A program made the position numbers and the translations under genes. 64,000 nt of DNA from contig NZ_CP076620.1 of assembly GCF_020911725.1 (NCBI RefSeq), positions 1,740,501 through 1,804,500 on the forward strand, written 5' to 3'. Positions 27,412 to 36,975 of this stretch are shown here, piece by piece (the stretch's first letter is position 1; each line of letters starts with the position of its first letter). This DNA comes from Clostridium cadaveris (lineage in GTDB: Bacteria > Bacillota > Clostridia > Clostridiales > Clostridiaceae). Below the pieces are notes generated by a model. It did not search any database. It saw only the letters and a program-made list of their open reading frames with translations, and had not been told where the DNA came from.

Positions 27412-30087
27412 CTAACGTAATTTTTTGGCTTTCCTTATGACCTCATAAAATGAATTCATAGCTTCCAGTGGAGTCATAGACATTATATCTATTTCTCCTA
27501 AATCTTGAATAAATGTATCTTTTTCAAGATCATTAAAGGATATTTGAAGTTCATTATTTTTATTCTTGTGCTTTTTAGTAGAAGAAGCTTTTATCTCTTT
27601 TTTAGCTTCTTCTTTTACTTCATCTAAAGTAACGGCTGCAGCATTGTTTTCATAAGAATTAGATATTTTTGTAGAATGATTAGAGGATTTTTCATCTTCT
27701 AGGGATTTTAAAATTGTTTTGGCTCTTTCTACTACTTCTTTAGGCAGACCAGCAAGTTTAGCAACTTCTATACCATAAGACTGATCCGCTCCCCCCTCTA
27801 CTATTTTTCTTAAAAATATGATATTGTTGTTAAGCTCCTTTACTGCAACAGAATAATTCTTAACTCCTTGAATTTTTCCTTCTAGAGCAGTGAGTTCATG
27901 ATAATGTGTTGCAAAAAGAGTTTTACATCTAAGATTTTTGTTGTTGCATATATACTCTATAACTGACCAAGCAATACTTAAACCATCGTAAGTACTTGTT
28001 CCACGTCCTACCTCATCTAATAGTACTAAGCTTTTATTAGTTGCATTTTTTAATATATTAGAAACTTCCCACATTTCCACCATGAATGTACTCTTACCGC
28101 CAGATAGATCATCAGAAGCTCCTATTCTAGTAAATATCTTGTCACATATAGATATGTTTGCTTCTTTTGCAGGTACGAAAGATCCTATTTGAGCCATTAT
28201 AGTTATTAAGGCTACTTGACGCATATAGGTAGATTTTCCTGCCATATTAGGTCCTGTAATTATTAAAAGCTCATTGTCACTGCAGTTTAGTTTAGTATTA
28301 TTACTTACAAAAGTTCCGCTATCAATTACTTTTTCTACTACAGGATGACGACCTTCTACAATTGTAAGTTCATCACTATCATTTATTGATGGTTTTACAA
28401 AATTATTTTCTAATGCTATTCTGCTGAAATTAGCTAAAGTATCAAGCTCACCTAATATTTTAGCACTAATCTGCATCCTTCCTATTTGCTTTTCTATGCT
28501 GTCTCTTATAGAAAGGAATAGTTCATATTCTAATGAGCATAATTTTTCTTCTGCACCTAGAATTTTATTTTCCATCTCTTTTAAATCTTCAGTAATAAAT
28601 CTTTCTGCATTAGCCAAGGTTTGTTTTCTTATGTAACGTCCTTCGGGAATAGAACTATAGTTCGCTTTGCTTATTTCTATATAGTATCCGAATACTTTAT
28701 TATAACCTACCTTTAAAGACTTAATGCCAGTAACTTCTCTTTCTGTATTTTCTAAAGAAGCTATCCATTGCTTACCATGAAATTTTGCATCTCTATACTC
28801 ATCTACATATTTGTTGAATCCTTCTTTTATTATGTTTCCTTCTTTTAAAGTTATAGCTGGGTTAGAACATATGGATTCATCAATAAGAGCTGCAATATCT
28901 TTTAATTCATCAAGATTATCATACATATCTTTAAGTATTGGTGAATTAAATTCCTTTAAAATATCTTTTATAGGAGGGATGTTTTCTATGGAGTTTTTCA
29001 ATGTCAATAGTTCTTTTGCATTAACATTTTTAGAAGATATCTTTCCTACAAGCCTTTCTATATCATAAATTCTTTTTAATGCATCTTCTAAGAGCTCGCA
29101 CTGATTAAGGTTTTTCAATATTTCCTCTACGCCCTCTAGTCTTTTTTCAATTTCGTTTTTAGTTATTAAAGGCTGATCTATCCATCTTCTTAAAGTTCTG
29201 CTTCCCATAGCTGTGGAGCATTTATCTAGAACCCAAAGAAGACTTCCTCTTTTTCCTTTATCTCTTATATTTTCTGTAAGCTCTAAATTTCTTCTAGAGT
29301 TTATATCTATAGTCATTGTATCTTTGATACTATAAAATTCTATAGCATTTATATTAGTAAGAGATACCTTTTGAGTTTCAAATATATATTTAAGAATTCC
29401 ATTTATACATTTTAAAGATACAGGATGGGTGCTAGATGTGTCATTTCCAAATCGCTCTTTTATCATAGCTTCATCTATCTCTTCAAAATAATCTAAAGGC
29501 CTTTCTGTGATAACTGCACTACCATCTAATTCTAAGGATTCTATTATAGATTTTGATGATGGCGGGCATAATATTTCTGTTGGTTTAAATTTAGAGATTT
29601 CGTCACTTATTATTGATATTTCATCTCTAAAGCATGTATTGTAGAATTCTCCTGTTGATATATCAACGAAACTTAAAGATAAGAATCCATCTTCATCATA
29701 AATAGTCATTATAAAATTATTTTTATTTTCATCTATAAAACTATCATCGCTAAAAGTTCCAGGGGTTATTATCTTTATTACATCTCTTTTAACTATTCCC
29801 TTGGCAAGCGCTGGGTCTTCAACTTGTTCACAAATAGCAACCTTATATCCTTTTGAAATAAGGCGACCTATATATCCTTTAGCTGCATGATGAGGAATTC
29901 CACACATAGGAGCTCTTTCTTCCATGCCGCAGTCTTTGCCTGTTAGCACCAGCTCTAATTCTTTAGATGATATCTCCGCATCTTTAAAGAACATTTCATA
30001 AAAGTCACCAAGTCTGAAAAATAAAATACAATCTTCATGTCTGGCTTTTATCTGCATATACTGCTCCATCATTGGAGTCAATTTCAT
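27412..30087 (-). CDS. mutS: DNA mismatch repair protein MutS
   Basis: An 891-residue MutS. The mismatch-reading wedge GDFYEMF is near residue 28, and the ATPase domain has Walker [14 protein letters not shown] near residue 611 and the signature [20 protein letters not shown] near residue 684. The C-terminal part, with a charged linker and helical end, fits a beta-clamp-binding and tetramerisation region. Two adjacent ATGs are possible; the second gives better spacing from AAGGAGGG. It follows miaB after a hairpin (30115-30144). Confidence 0.97.
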   Translation of the reverse strand: MKLTPMMEQYMQIKARHEDCILFFRLGDFYEMFFKDAEISSKELELVLTGKDCGMEERAPMCGIPHHAAKGYIGRLISKGYKVAICEQVEDPALAKGIVKRDVIKIITPGTFSDDSFIDENKNNFIMTIYDEDGFLSLSFVDISTGEFYNTCFRDEISIISDEISKFKPTEILCPPSSKSIIESLELDGSAVITERPLDYFEEIDEAMIKERFGNDTSSTHPVSLKCINGILKYIFETQKVSLTNINAIEFYSIKDTMTIDINSRRNLELTENIRDKGKRGSLLWVLDKCSTAMGSRTLRRWIDQPLITKNEIEKRLEGVEEILKNLNQCELLEDALKRIYDIERLVGKISSKNVNAKELLTLKNSIENIPPIKDILKEFNSPILKDMYDNLDELKDIAALIDESICSNPAITLKEGNIIKEGFNKYVDEYRDAKFHGKQWIASLENTEREVTGIKSLKVGYNKVFGYYIEISKANYSSIPEGRYIRKQTLANAERFITEDLKEMENKILGAEEKLCSLEYELFLSIRDSIEKQIGRMQISAKILGELDTLANFSRIALENNFVKPSINDSDELTIVEGRHPVVEKVIDSGTFVSNNTKLNCSDNELLIITGPNMAGKSTYMRQVALITIMAQIGSFVPAKEANISICDKIFTRIGASDDLSGGKSTFMVEMWEVSNILKNATNKSLVLLDEVGRGTSTYDGLSIAWSVIEYICNNKNLRCKTLFATHYHELTALEGKIQGVKNYSVAVKELNNNIIFLRKIVEGGADQSYGIEVAKLAGLPKEVVERAKTILKSLEDEKSSNHSTKISNSYENNAAAVTLDEVKEEAKKEIKASSTKKHKNKNNELQISFNDLEKDTFIQDLGEIDIMSMTPLEAMNSFYEVIRKAKKLR

Positions 30088-30114
30088 CATCTTTCCCTCC
30101 TTACATCATTGATG

Positions 30115-30144
30115 TAGAAAAAGCTCTTAAAAAAATTAAGAGCT
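30115..30144 (-). terminator. Hairpin between miaB and mutS
   Basis: On the - strand AGCTCTTAA pairs with TTAAGAGCT, followed by TTTTTC. It may be a partial terminator separating miaB from the mutSL genes. Confidence 0.6.
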
Positions 30145-30151
30145 GATTTTC

Positions 30152-31513
30152 TTATAATACTTCTTCTCCCTTTAAAGAAAATGAAGAGGCTTTTGTTATC
30201 TTTACATTTACAAGCTTTCCTATGCTGTCTTTAGAACCTGTAAAGTTTACTAGCTTACCGGTTCTAGTTCTTCCCATAAGCTTATTATCATCATTTTTAC
30301 TTGGTCCTTCAACTAGTACCTCTACACATTTTCCTTCATACTCTAAGTTCTTTTTAGCACATATTTCATTAACAACTTCTACAAGTCTATTGAAGCGTTC
30401 ATGTTTAACAGAATCATCTACTTGATTAAGCATCATATCTGCAGGAGTATATTTTCTTCTTGAATAGATAAAAGTAAATGCTGAATCATATTCAACTTCT
30501 TTTATCATATCTAAAGTTTCTTCAAAGTCTTCTTCGCTTTCTCCTGGGAATCCAACTATTATATCTGTAGTTATAGCAACTCCAGGTATTTCTTTTTTAA
30601 TTTTCTCTATTATTGATAAATATCTTTCTCTATCATAATGTCTATTCATCTTCTTTAAGATATCATCTGAGCCGCTTTGTACTGGAAGATGGATTTGTTC
30701 GCATATCTTTTCGCAGTCTCTTATAGCGTAGATAACATCATCAGATAGATCCTTAGGATGAGATGTCATGAATCTTATTCTCTCAAGACCGTCAATTTCA
30801 TTTATCCTTCTTAGAAGCTTTGCAAAGTCAATTTCCTCATCTAAGCCCTTTCCGTAGGAATTTACGTTTTGTCCTAAAAGAGTTATTTCCTTATATCCAT
30901 TAGCTACAAGATCCTTTATCTCATTTTCTATATCTTCAGGCTTTCTGCTTCTTTCTCTTCCTCTAACATAAGGAACTATACAGTATGTACAGAAGTTGTT
31001 ACATCCATACATTATAGTTACAAATGCTTTTATAGAACTTTCTCTATCTAAAGGAAGTCCTTCAACTATTTCTGTCTCTTCATTATAGATTTCACATACA
31101 GCTTTTCCTTCTTGTTTAACTCTATTTAAATACTCTGGGAATTTATAAGCGTTATGAGTACCAAAAATCATATCTACAAATGGGAACTTTTCCATTATTT
31201 CTTCAGCCATTCCCTTTTGCTGCATCATACATCCGCATATTCCTATTATAAGGTCAGGTCTCTTTTTCTTTAATCCTTTTAAAGCTCCTAAGTTTCCGAA
31301 GACTTTAAGTTCTGCATTTTCTCTTACACAACAAGTATTGAATATGATTATAGAAGCTTCTTCTTTATTTTCTGCCTTTTCATATCCCATTGACTTAAGC
31401 ATACCTGACATTTTCTCTGAATCTTCTTCATTCATCTGGCATCCAAAAGTAGAAATGAAAAAGCTTTCTTTTTTATTTAAATTATCAGTAATTATTTCAT
31501 TATTATCTATCAT
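30152..31513 (-). CDS. miaB: tRNA-2-methylthio-N6-dimethylallyladenosine synthase
   Basis: A 453-residue radical-SAM methylthiotransferase acting on i6A37 of tRNA. The N-terminal domain has cysteines in [12 protein letters not shown] and NTCCVREN, the radical-SAM cluster motif is CNNFCTYC near residue 164, and the TRAM domain occupies about residues 385-450. The start at 31513 is chosen because TTGGAGGAAG precedes it; upstream in-frame codons lack a site and lie in the promoter region. Downstream come mutS, mutL, miaA and hfq. Confidence 0.95.
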   Translation of the reverse strand: MIDNNEIITDNLNKKESFFISTFGCQMNEEDSEKMSGMLKSMGYEKAENKEEASIIIFNTCCVRENAELKVFGNLGALKGLKKKRPDLIIGICGCMMQQKGMAEEIMEKFPFVDMIFGTHNAYKFPEYLNRVKQEGKAVCEIYNEETEIVEGLPLDRESSIKAFVTIMYGCNNFCTYCIVPYVRGRERSRKPEDIENEIKDLVANGYKEITLLGQNVNSYGKGLDEEIDFAKLLRRINEIDGLERIRFMTSHPKDLSDDVIYAIRDCEKICEQIHLPVQSGSDDILKKMNRHYDRERYLSIIEKIKKEIPGVAITTDIIVGFPGESEEDFEETLDMIKEVEYDSAFTFIYSRRKYTPADMMLNQVDDSVKHERFNRLVEVVNEICAKKNLEYEGKCVEVLVEGPSKNDDNKLMGRTRTGKLVNFTGSKDSIGKLVNVKITKASSFSLKGEEVL

Positions 31514-31615
31514 AACTTCCTCCAAAATTCTTTTAATTTCTTTAGTATTATAACATAATAAGCTATATAAAATAAAGACTAGGGTTTTTTTGTAATTTAT
31601 AGTCATATATATTTG

Positions 31616-31654
31616 AGAACCACTATAAATAATTTATTTATATATTGTGGCTCT
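31616..31654. repeat. Long AT-rich inverted repeat upstream of miaB
   Basis: AGAACCAC and GTGGCTCT flank an inner TATAAATA/TATTTATA-type repeat. As RNA the stem is better on the - strand, where the one mismatch becomes a G-U pair. It lies about 100 bases upstream of the miaB start, with no gene ending nearby to need a terminator. Role unknown. Confidence 0.45.
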
Positions 31655-31786
31655 AAACAAATATTGTACTTTATTGATAAACTCTTTATAAGCTTATACA
31701 TGTATTGATATATTTATAGAAAATATCAATATTTCTTAATAAAATATCCTCTTTTAGGCAAAACTAGTGCTAAAGGAGTGATAAGT

Positions 31787-31957
31787 ATGTATGATGCAAA
31801 AAAAGATCCAAAGGACAACTTAAATACAATTAATAAGTTTAATTCTATAATTGATCGTGGTTTTTATAATGGAACTTCGTATAATTTAGTTTACAACAAA
31901 ACTTGTTATATTCCAAAAGAAAATATTATAACTGAAATCAACAATGGTTTAGAATAA
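31787..31957 (+). CDS. Small protein of 56 residues, unrecognised
   Basis: A short + strand gene with ATG at 31787, preceded by AAAGGAGTGATA, and ending 39 bases before the aminotransferase start. The product (MYDAKKDPKDNLNTINKFNS at its start, then IIDRGFYNGTSYNLVYNKTC) is soluble, rich in Asn and Tyr, with one Cys. I do not recognise a family. A promoter-like TTGTAC/TATAAG pair with a 17-base spacer lies near 31664-31692. It could be a leader-type gene for the aminotransferase or an independent small protein. Confidence 0.6.
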   Translation: MYDAKKDPKDNLNTINKFNSIIDRGFYNGTSYNLVYNKTCYIPKENIITEINNGLE

Positions 31958-31996
31958 TACTGATTTTAAAGTTAAGTTTTAAGGGGAGAGGGAAAA

Positions 31997-33193
31997 ATGA
32001 ATTTATCAAACCGAAGTAATAGTATGCAGTTTTCTCCAATACGTAAATTGGTACCTTTTGCAGAGGAAGCAAAAAAACATGGAAAAAAAGTTTATCCATT
32101 AAATATAGGGCAACCTGATATAGAAACACCTAGAGAATTCTTTAAAGGAATACAAACTTATGAGAAAAAAGTTTTAAAATACTCCGATTCTTTAGGGGAC
32201 AAAAAACTTATAAATAGTTTTATTGATTATTATAAAGAATGGGATATACATTTAGAAAAGGATGAGATTCTTATAACATGTGGAGGTAGTGAAGCTTTAC
32301 TGTTTGCATTAATGACTATCTGTGATATAGGAGATGAGGTTTTAATCCCAGAACCTTTCTATACAAACTATAACACTTTTGCTGATATTTCAGGTGTTAC
32401 AATATCCTCTATATTGACAAGGCCTGAGGATGGATTTCATCTTCCTTCTAAAGAAGAGATAGAGAAAAGGATAAATCCAAGAACTAAAGCAATTTTAATG
32501 TCTAATCCAAGTAATCCTACGGGTGTAGTTTATACTCCTGAAGAAATAAAAATTCTTGCTGATATAGCTGTTGAAAATGATATTTTTATAATTACAGACG
32601 AAGTTTATAGGGAATTCGTATATGATGATTGTAAGTATACTCCTATGATGACAATTAAACATGCATGGAACAACATAATCCTTATAGATAGCATATCTAA
32701 AAGATATAGTGCCTGTGGTGCTCGTATAGGGGTTTTAGCTTCTAAAAATAAGGAAGTAATAACTCAATGTACTAAACTTTGTCAAGCACGATTATCGGTA
32801 TCCAGTGTTGATCAAATTGGTGCTGCTAATTTAATTAATACTCCGAAAAGTTATTTTACAAAAGTTAATGAAGAGTATGCAAAAAGAAGGGACATACTGT
32901 ATTCTGCATTAAAAACTATACCTGGAGTTGTATGTGAAAAGCCTGCAGGTGCTTTCTATATAGTTGCGAAGCTTCCTATTAAAAATTGTGAGCATTTTGC
33001 AAAATGGCTCCTTACAGACTATTCTTATGAAAATAAAACAATATTTTTAACACCGGCTCAAGATTTTTACATTACCGAGGGATTAGGAAAAGACCAAGTT
33101 AGAATCTCATACTGTATTAAAAGTGATGAGCTAAAAGAAGCTGGATATATACTTAATAAAGCGTTGAATACCTATAAAGAATTATATGAATAA
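31997..33193 (+). CDS. PLP-dependent aminotransferase, class I/II
   Basis: A 398-residue fold-type I aminotransferase. Visible are INIGQPD-like motif (LNIGQPDIETP near residue 35), SNPSNPTGVVYTPEE near residue 170, ITDEVYREFVYDD near residue 197, and the PLP lysine in DSISKRYSACGARIG near residue 236. It resembles aspartate or aromatic aminotransferases, but the donor cannot be set from sequence alone. The ribosome site is AAGGGGAGAGGG. It sits in a small + strand island with the 56-codon gene. Confidence 0.88.
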   Translation: MNLSNRSNSMQFSPIRKLVPFAEEAKKHGKKVYPLNIGQPDIETPREFFKGIQTYEKKVLKYSDSLGDKKLINSFIDYYKEWDIHLEKDEILITCGGSEALLFALMTICDIGDEVLIPEPFYTNYNTFADISGVTISSILTRPEDGFHLPSKEEIEKRINPRTKAILMSNPSNPTGVVYTPEEIKILADIAVENDIFIITDEVYREFVYDDCKYTPMMTIKHAWNNIILIDSISKRYSACGARIGVLASKNKEVITQCTKLCQARLSVSSVDQIGAANLINTPKSYFTKVNEEYAKRRDILYSALKTIPGVVCEKPAGAFYIVAKLPIKNCEHFAKWLLTDYSYENKTIFLTPAQDFYITEGLGKDQVRISYCIKSDELKEAGYILNKALNTYKELYE

Positions 33194-33250
33194 AGGAACT
33201 TCTGCTCTCTAGGGCTAATTTATGCCTAGAGAGTTGAAAGTTCCTTTTAT
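33192..33250 (+). terminator. Terminator after the aminotransferase
   Basis: An outer stem AAAGGAACTT/AAGTTCCTTT encloses an inner CTCTCTAGG/CCTAGAGAG hairpin. The outer arm overlaps the stop codon, and TTTTATG follows. Confidence 0.75.
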
Positions 33251-33278
33251 GTTAAGCAAAAGTATATTTAATCTATGG

Positions 33279-34178
33279 CTATAATTTAGCTATTTTGCAA
33301 TGATCCCTTTTATTATAGCGCCATAAAATTATTTCACGCTCTTCTATAAATCCCATGGATTTATAGAGATTTAGTGCTACAGTATTATCTTTATGAGTTT
33401 TAATCTTTATTGATTCAAAACCAAGTTCTTTGCTTTTGAGTAAAAGATTATCTATTAGAAATTTACTATATCCATTTCCTCTATACTCTTCTAATATACC
33501 TACATTTACTATCATACCACTTTCATTATCTTCAATTATTTGTCCATAACCTATATATTTTTCATCTTTCTTTACAAAGATACTAGCTTCAGGTATATAA
33601 TAGTCCTGTTCTTCTTCCATATATATGTCTTTTAAAGTTAGAGGAGTTCTATTTTCATTATGAAATACACTATTTTGTATATTGCATCTAATTTCTTCAT
33701 GGGTATTTTCTTTAAAACTCTCGGTTTTAAGAGTACTATCATAATTCATAGATGAATACTTATCTAAATTATATATTAATTCTATAGACTCATCATAAGG
33801 TTTAAAGTCTAGAAAATTTAAAAATTCCTTCAATACATTTTTGCCATCACTTGAACATAGTATAGTATCTATTTCATTTTTTAAAAGAAATAGATCAAAG
33901 TCAGTTTTCTTGAAGCTATTTATAAAATCATCATTTAAATAAAATGACTTTATGTAAAATGTTCCATTTTCAATACTATCATACCATATATATCCGCTTA
34001 AAATATCATCTTTAAATATAAATCGTACATACCTTTTAAATACAAACTTTTCTATAAAGTTTAAAGAGTCATATATATAGAAAAAATCTTGATTTAATAT
34101 ATTAAAACTATTGGATTTAGAACTTAATTCTCTTAAAATTGATATCTGATTTCTTTTGACTTTTTTTAATTTAATCAT
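33279..34178 (-). CDS. GNAT-family N-acetyltransferase
   Basis: A 299-residue protein with a C-terminal GNAT domain. The acetyl-CoA loop is in EEYRGNGYSKFLIDNLL near residue 229, followed by ALNLYKSMGFIEERE near residue 271. The first 150 residues are less conserved, with only weak GNAT-like features, suggesting a two-domain acetyltransferase. The substrate is unknown. The start at 34178 follows GGGGTATATT; an ATG 12 bases earlier overlaps it. It is convergent with the aminotransferase. Confidence 0.82.
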   Translation of the reverse strand: MIKLKKVKRNQISILRELSSKSNSFNILNQDFFYIYDSLNFIEKFVFKRYVRFIFKDDILSGYIWYDSIENGTFYIKSFYLNDDFINSFKKTDFDLFLLKNEIDTILCSSDGKNVLKEFLNFLDFKPYDESIELIYNLDKYSSMNYDSTLKTESFKENTHEEIRCNIQNSVFHNENRTPLTLKDIYMEEEQDYYIPEASIFVKKDEKYIGYGQIIEDNESGMIVNVGILEEYRGNGYSKFLIDNLLLKSKELGFESIKIKTHKDNTVALNLYKSMGFIEEREIILWRYNKRDHCKIAKL

Positions 34179-34263
34179 AATATACCCCATGAAATATTTA
34201 TAAAATAAATAAATTTTAAAGTGACAATATAAATATACTGTTTATTAATTAAATTATTACAAA

Positions 34264-34304
34264 ATAATATACGTGTATAAAGTAAATTATAACACGTATA
34301 TTAT
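34264..34304 (-). terminator. Perfect 13-bp hairpin after ispH/S1
   Basis: ATAATATACGTGT and ACACGTATATTAT pair perfectly around a 15-base loop. On the - strand ATTTTGT follows. It lies just after the ispH/S1 stop, so a terminator is the simplest reading, though the T-run is short. Confidence 0.55.
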
Positions 34305-34312
34305 GAAATAAA

Positions 34313-36217
34313 TTATTCTGTAGCTTTAATGCTTAAAGAGATCTTCTTATTTTCTTTGTCAACTTTTAATATTTTTACTTTAACATTTTCTCCAATAGAA
34401 AGCATTTCATCTGCTTTTTCAATTCTCTTATGGCTTATTTCTGATAAGTGAACTAGTCCATCTACTCCTGGTTCTAATTCAATGAAAGCTCCAAAACTTG
34501 CAAATCTAACCACTTTACCAAGAGCTATATTACCTTCAGGGTATTTGTCACATATATCATTCCAAGGGTTTTCTAATAATGCCTTAACACTTAAAGAAAG
34601 CTTTTTATTTTCTTTATCTAAAGCTATAATTTTAACATTAATTTTTTCATTGATTTTTAAAATGCTCTTAGGATTATCTATTTTACCCCAGCTCATTTCT
34701 GAAAGGTGTAAAAGTCCGTCTACTCCATTTACTTCTACAAAAGCACCAAAGTTTGTAATTCTCTTTACAGTACCTTCGTAAGTTTCATCTAATTCAAAGT
34801 TTTCCCATGCTTTTGCTTCTACTTCTTCTTTTTCCTTTACTAAGATAGCTTTTCTTGAAACTACCATCTTATTTTCTCTCTTACCTTCTACAAATTCTAT
34901 TATACTTACTTCAAGTTCTTTTCCAATATAATCGCTTAGCTTATCTACGTGATATAAATCTACTAAAGATGCAGGTAAGAACAAGTTTATTCCTTTATAA
35001 GTTGTTATAAGACCGCCCTTAATTTCTTCTTTTATAGTAACATTTATATTCTCTTTGTTTTCAAAATGAGCTTTTAACTCAGATAAAGAAACTTCTTTCT
35101 CTACTTCTATTCTTGATAAAACTACATTTCCATTTTCGTTAACTCTTTGTATTACTTTTGCTTCTATTTCATCACCCATTTTGAAACTATTAACTTCTGC
35201 AATGGAGATTTCAGCTGTTGGAATTATACCTTCAACCTTATAGTTTATGTCTACGTATACACCTTCATTATTTATGGACACAATAACTCCATTAATTTTT
35301 TGGCCAACATAGATTTTTCTTTCATTTTCGTCCATATAATTCATAACATCGTTCATATCCATAACATTTTCATTATTCATTTTATTTATAGCCTCCTTTA
35401 TAATCCAATCTGGTGTAGATGCACCAGCTGTGATACCAATTTTTTTGAACTTCTCTCCGTTAAGAAAATTTTCAGGAATATCCTGTGCAGATTCTACATG
35501 AATAGTGCTTATGCAATTATTAAGACATATTTCATACAACTTAGTAGTATTAGAACTATTTTTTCCACCAAGTACTATCATGGCATCAACTTTACTTGAT
35601 AATTCAGTTGCACTTGTCTGTCTTTCATTTGTTGCAGAGCATATTGTATTAAACGCTACAAATTCTTTGCAGTGTTTTGATACATATTCTATAGCCTTCT
35701 CAAAGTTCTCCTGTTTTTCCGTAGTTTGAGATAAAACACATACTTTATTAGTCAGCTCTTCACTAAATTCACCATTCTTATAGAATATTGATGAATTGTT
35801 ACACCATCCGTTGATTCCTATAACTTCCGGATGATTTCCATCACCAACTATAATTATTTTGTAACCCTTTTTATAATACTCTTCAGCTTTTTTCTGAATT
35901 TTTGTTACAAAAGGACATGTAGCATCTATTATATTGAGCTTTTTTTCTTTCAAATACTCATATATGTCTTTTGGTATACCATGAGATCTTATTATTATAA
36001 AATCATTTGGTTTTAAAGTTTCAATATTCTCTAATTCTATAGGCTCAATATTTTTGTCTTTTAAAAAATTTACCGCGTGTGAGTTATGTATTAACGGTCC
36101 TAAAGTATAAACAGTAATACCAGGATGCTGCTCCTTTACTTCTAAAGCCTCATCAACTGCTCTTTTAACTCCAAAACAAAATCCTGCATTTGATGCTAAA
36201 ATTACTTGCTTATTCAT
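34313..36217 (-). CDS. ispH: IspH fused to S1 RNA-binding domains
   Basis: A 634-residue fusion. Residues 1 to about 280 form IspH (4-hydroxy-3-methylbut-2-enyl diphosphate reductase), with cluster cysteines in NAGFCFGVKRAV, DATCPFV and NTICSATNERQ; it makes IPP and DMAPP in the last step of the non-mevalonate pathway. The rest holds four S1 repeats (from about 300), the last two with NFGAFVEVNGVDGLLHLSE and SFGAFIELEPGVDGLVHLSE. Such fusions are known in clostridia and may supply ribosomal-protein-S1-like function. The start is ATG 36217, or a TTG three bases upstream that is closer to the AAGGAG inside cmk. cmk overlaps tightly upstream. Confidence 0.95.
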   Translation of the reverse strand: MNKQVILASNAGFCFGVKRAVDEALEVKEQHPGITVYTLGPLIHNSHAVNFLKDKNIEPIELENIETLKPNDFIIIRSHGIPKDIYEYLKEKKLNIIDATCPFVTKIQKKAEEYYKKGYKIIIVGDGNHPEVIGINGWCNNSSIFYKNGEFSEELTNKVCVLSQTTEKQENFEKAIEYVSKHCKEFVAFNTICSATNERQTSATELSSKVDAMIVLGGKNSSNTTKLYEICLNNCISTIHVESAQDIPENFLNGEKFKKIGITAGASTPDWIIKEAINKMNNENVMDMNDVMNYMDENERKIYVGQKINGVIVSINNEGVYVDINYKVEGIIPTAEISIAEVNSFKMGDEIEAKVIQRVNENGNVVLSRIEVEKEVSLSELKAHFENKENINVTIKEEIKGGLITTYKGINLFLPASLVDLYHVDKLSDYIGKELEVSIIEFVEGKRENKMVVSRKAILVKEKEEVEAKAWENFELDETYEGTVKRITNFGAFVEVNGVDGLLHLSEMSWGKIDNPKSILKINEKINVKIIALDKENKKLSLSVKALLENPWNDICDKYPEGNIALGKVVRFASFGAFIELEPGVDGLVHLSEISHKRIEKADEMLSIGENVKVKILKVDKENKKISLSIKATE

Positions 36218-36222
36218 CAATG

Positions 36223-36888
36223 TTAATTAATCTCCTTTAAAGTTTCTTCCATAATGCATGCCATTTTGTCTACTACCTCGAATATACCTAATCCAGTTGT
36301 ATCAATCTCTATAGCATCATCTGCCTTTTTTAATGGATCTATATCTCTATGAGAATCTATGTAATCACGTCTTTTTATATCTTGAAGAATTTCATCATAA
36401 TTACTGTTAATTCCCTTTGAAATTAGTTCCTTATATCTTCTATCAGCTCTCTCTTCTGGAGTTGCTGTTAAAAAGAATTTGAATGTAGCATTTTTTAAAA
36501 CAACTGTACCTATATCTCGTCCGTCCATAATAACATTGAAATTTTTAGCTATATTTTGCTGAAGCTTAACTAGCTTTTCTCTTACTTCTTTTATGGAAGC
36601 ATATGCTGATACATTATTGCTTATCTTTGGAACAGTTAATTCGTCATTAACGTCTACTCCGTTTAATATAAGTCTGTCATTTTCAAAATGCATAGATAAA
36701 TCATCCATTAAAGAGTTTAATTCATTTAAGTTTTCAGCTTTAATATGGTTTTCTAAAGCTTTTAATGTAACAGCTCTATACATAGAACCTGTGTTTATAT
36801 ACATTAGGTTGAATTTTTCTCCTAATAATTTAGCTATAGTACTTTTGCCAGCACCAGCTGGTCCATCAATAGCAACTGACAAATTCAT
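36223..36888 (-). CDS. cmk: Cytidylate kinase
   Basis: A 221-residue CMP/dCMP kinase. The P-loop GPAGAGKSTIAKLL is near residue 8; the nucleotide-binding GSMYRAVTLKAL lies near residue 34, and MDGRDIGTVV near residue 121. It is immediately upstream of ispH/S1 on the same transcript; cmk next to an S1-domain gene is widespread in bacteria, which explains the fusion partner. Nothing unusual is seen. Confidence 0.96.
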   Translation of the reverse strand: MNLSVAIDGPAGAGKSTIAKLLGEKFNLMYINTGSMYRAVTLKALENHIKAENLNELNSLMDDLSMHFENDRLILNGVDVNDELTVPKISNNVSAYASIKEVREKLVKLQQNIAKNFNVIMDGRDIGTVVLKNATFKFFLTATPEERADRRYKELISKGINSNYDEILQDIKRRDYIDSHRDIDPLKKADDAIEIDTTGLGIFEVVDKMACIMEETLKEIN

Positions 36889-36975
36889 ATCTTTTCCGCC
36901 TTTCTATATCGCTTTTTCACATAAACATTATATCACAAATATACTATAAGTTCTTTTGCTTTTATAATTTAATTT

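Noticed and set aside
31514-31786. Possible T-box, riboswitch or tRNA gene in the miaB upstream gap
   Set aside because: No T-box GGTGG-type antiterminator, riboswitch core or tRNA cloverleaf was seen here or in other gaps.
35147-35599. A 150-codon + strand frame opposite ispH/S1
   Set aside because: The product is Phe/Tyr/Ile-rich with no motif, and it lies wholly opposite a conserved gene.
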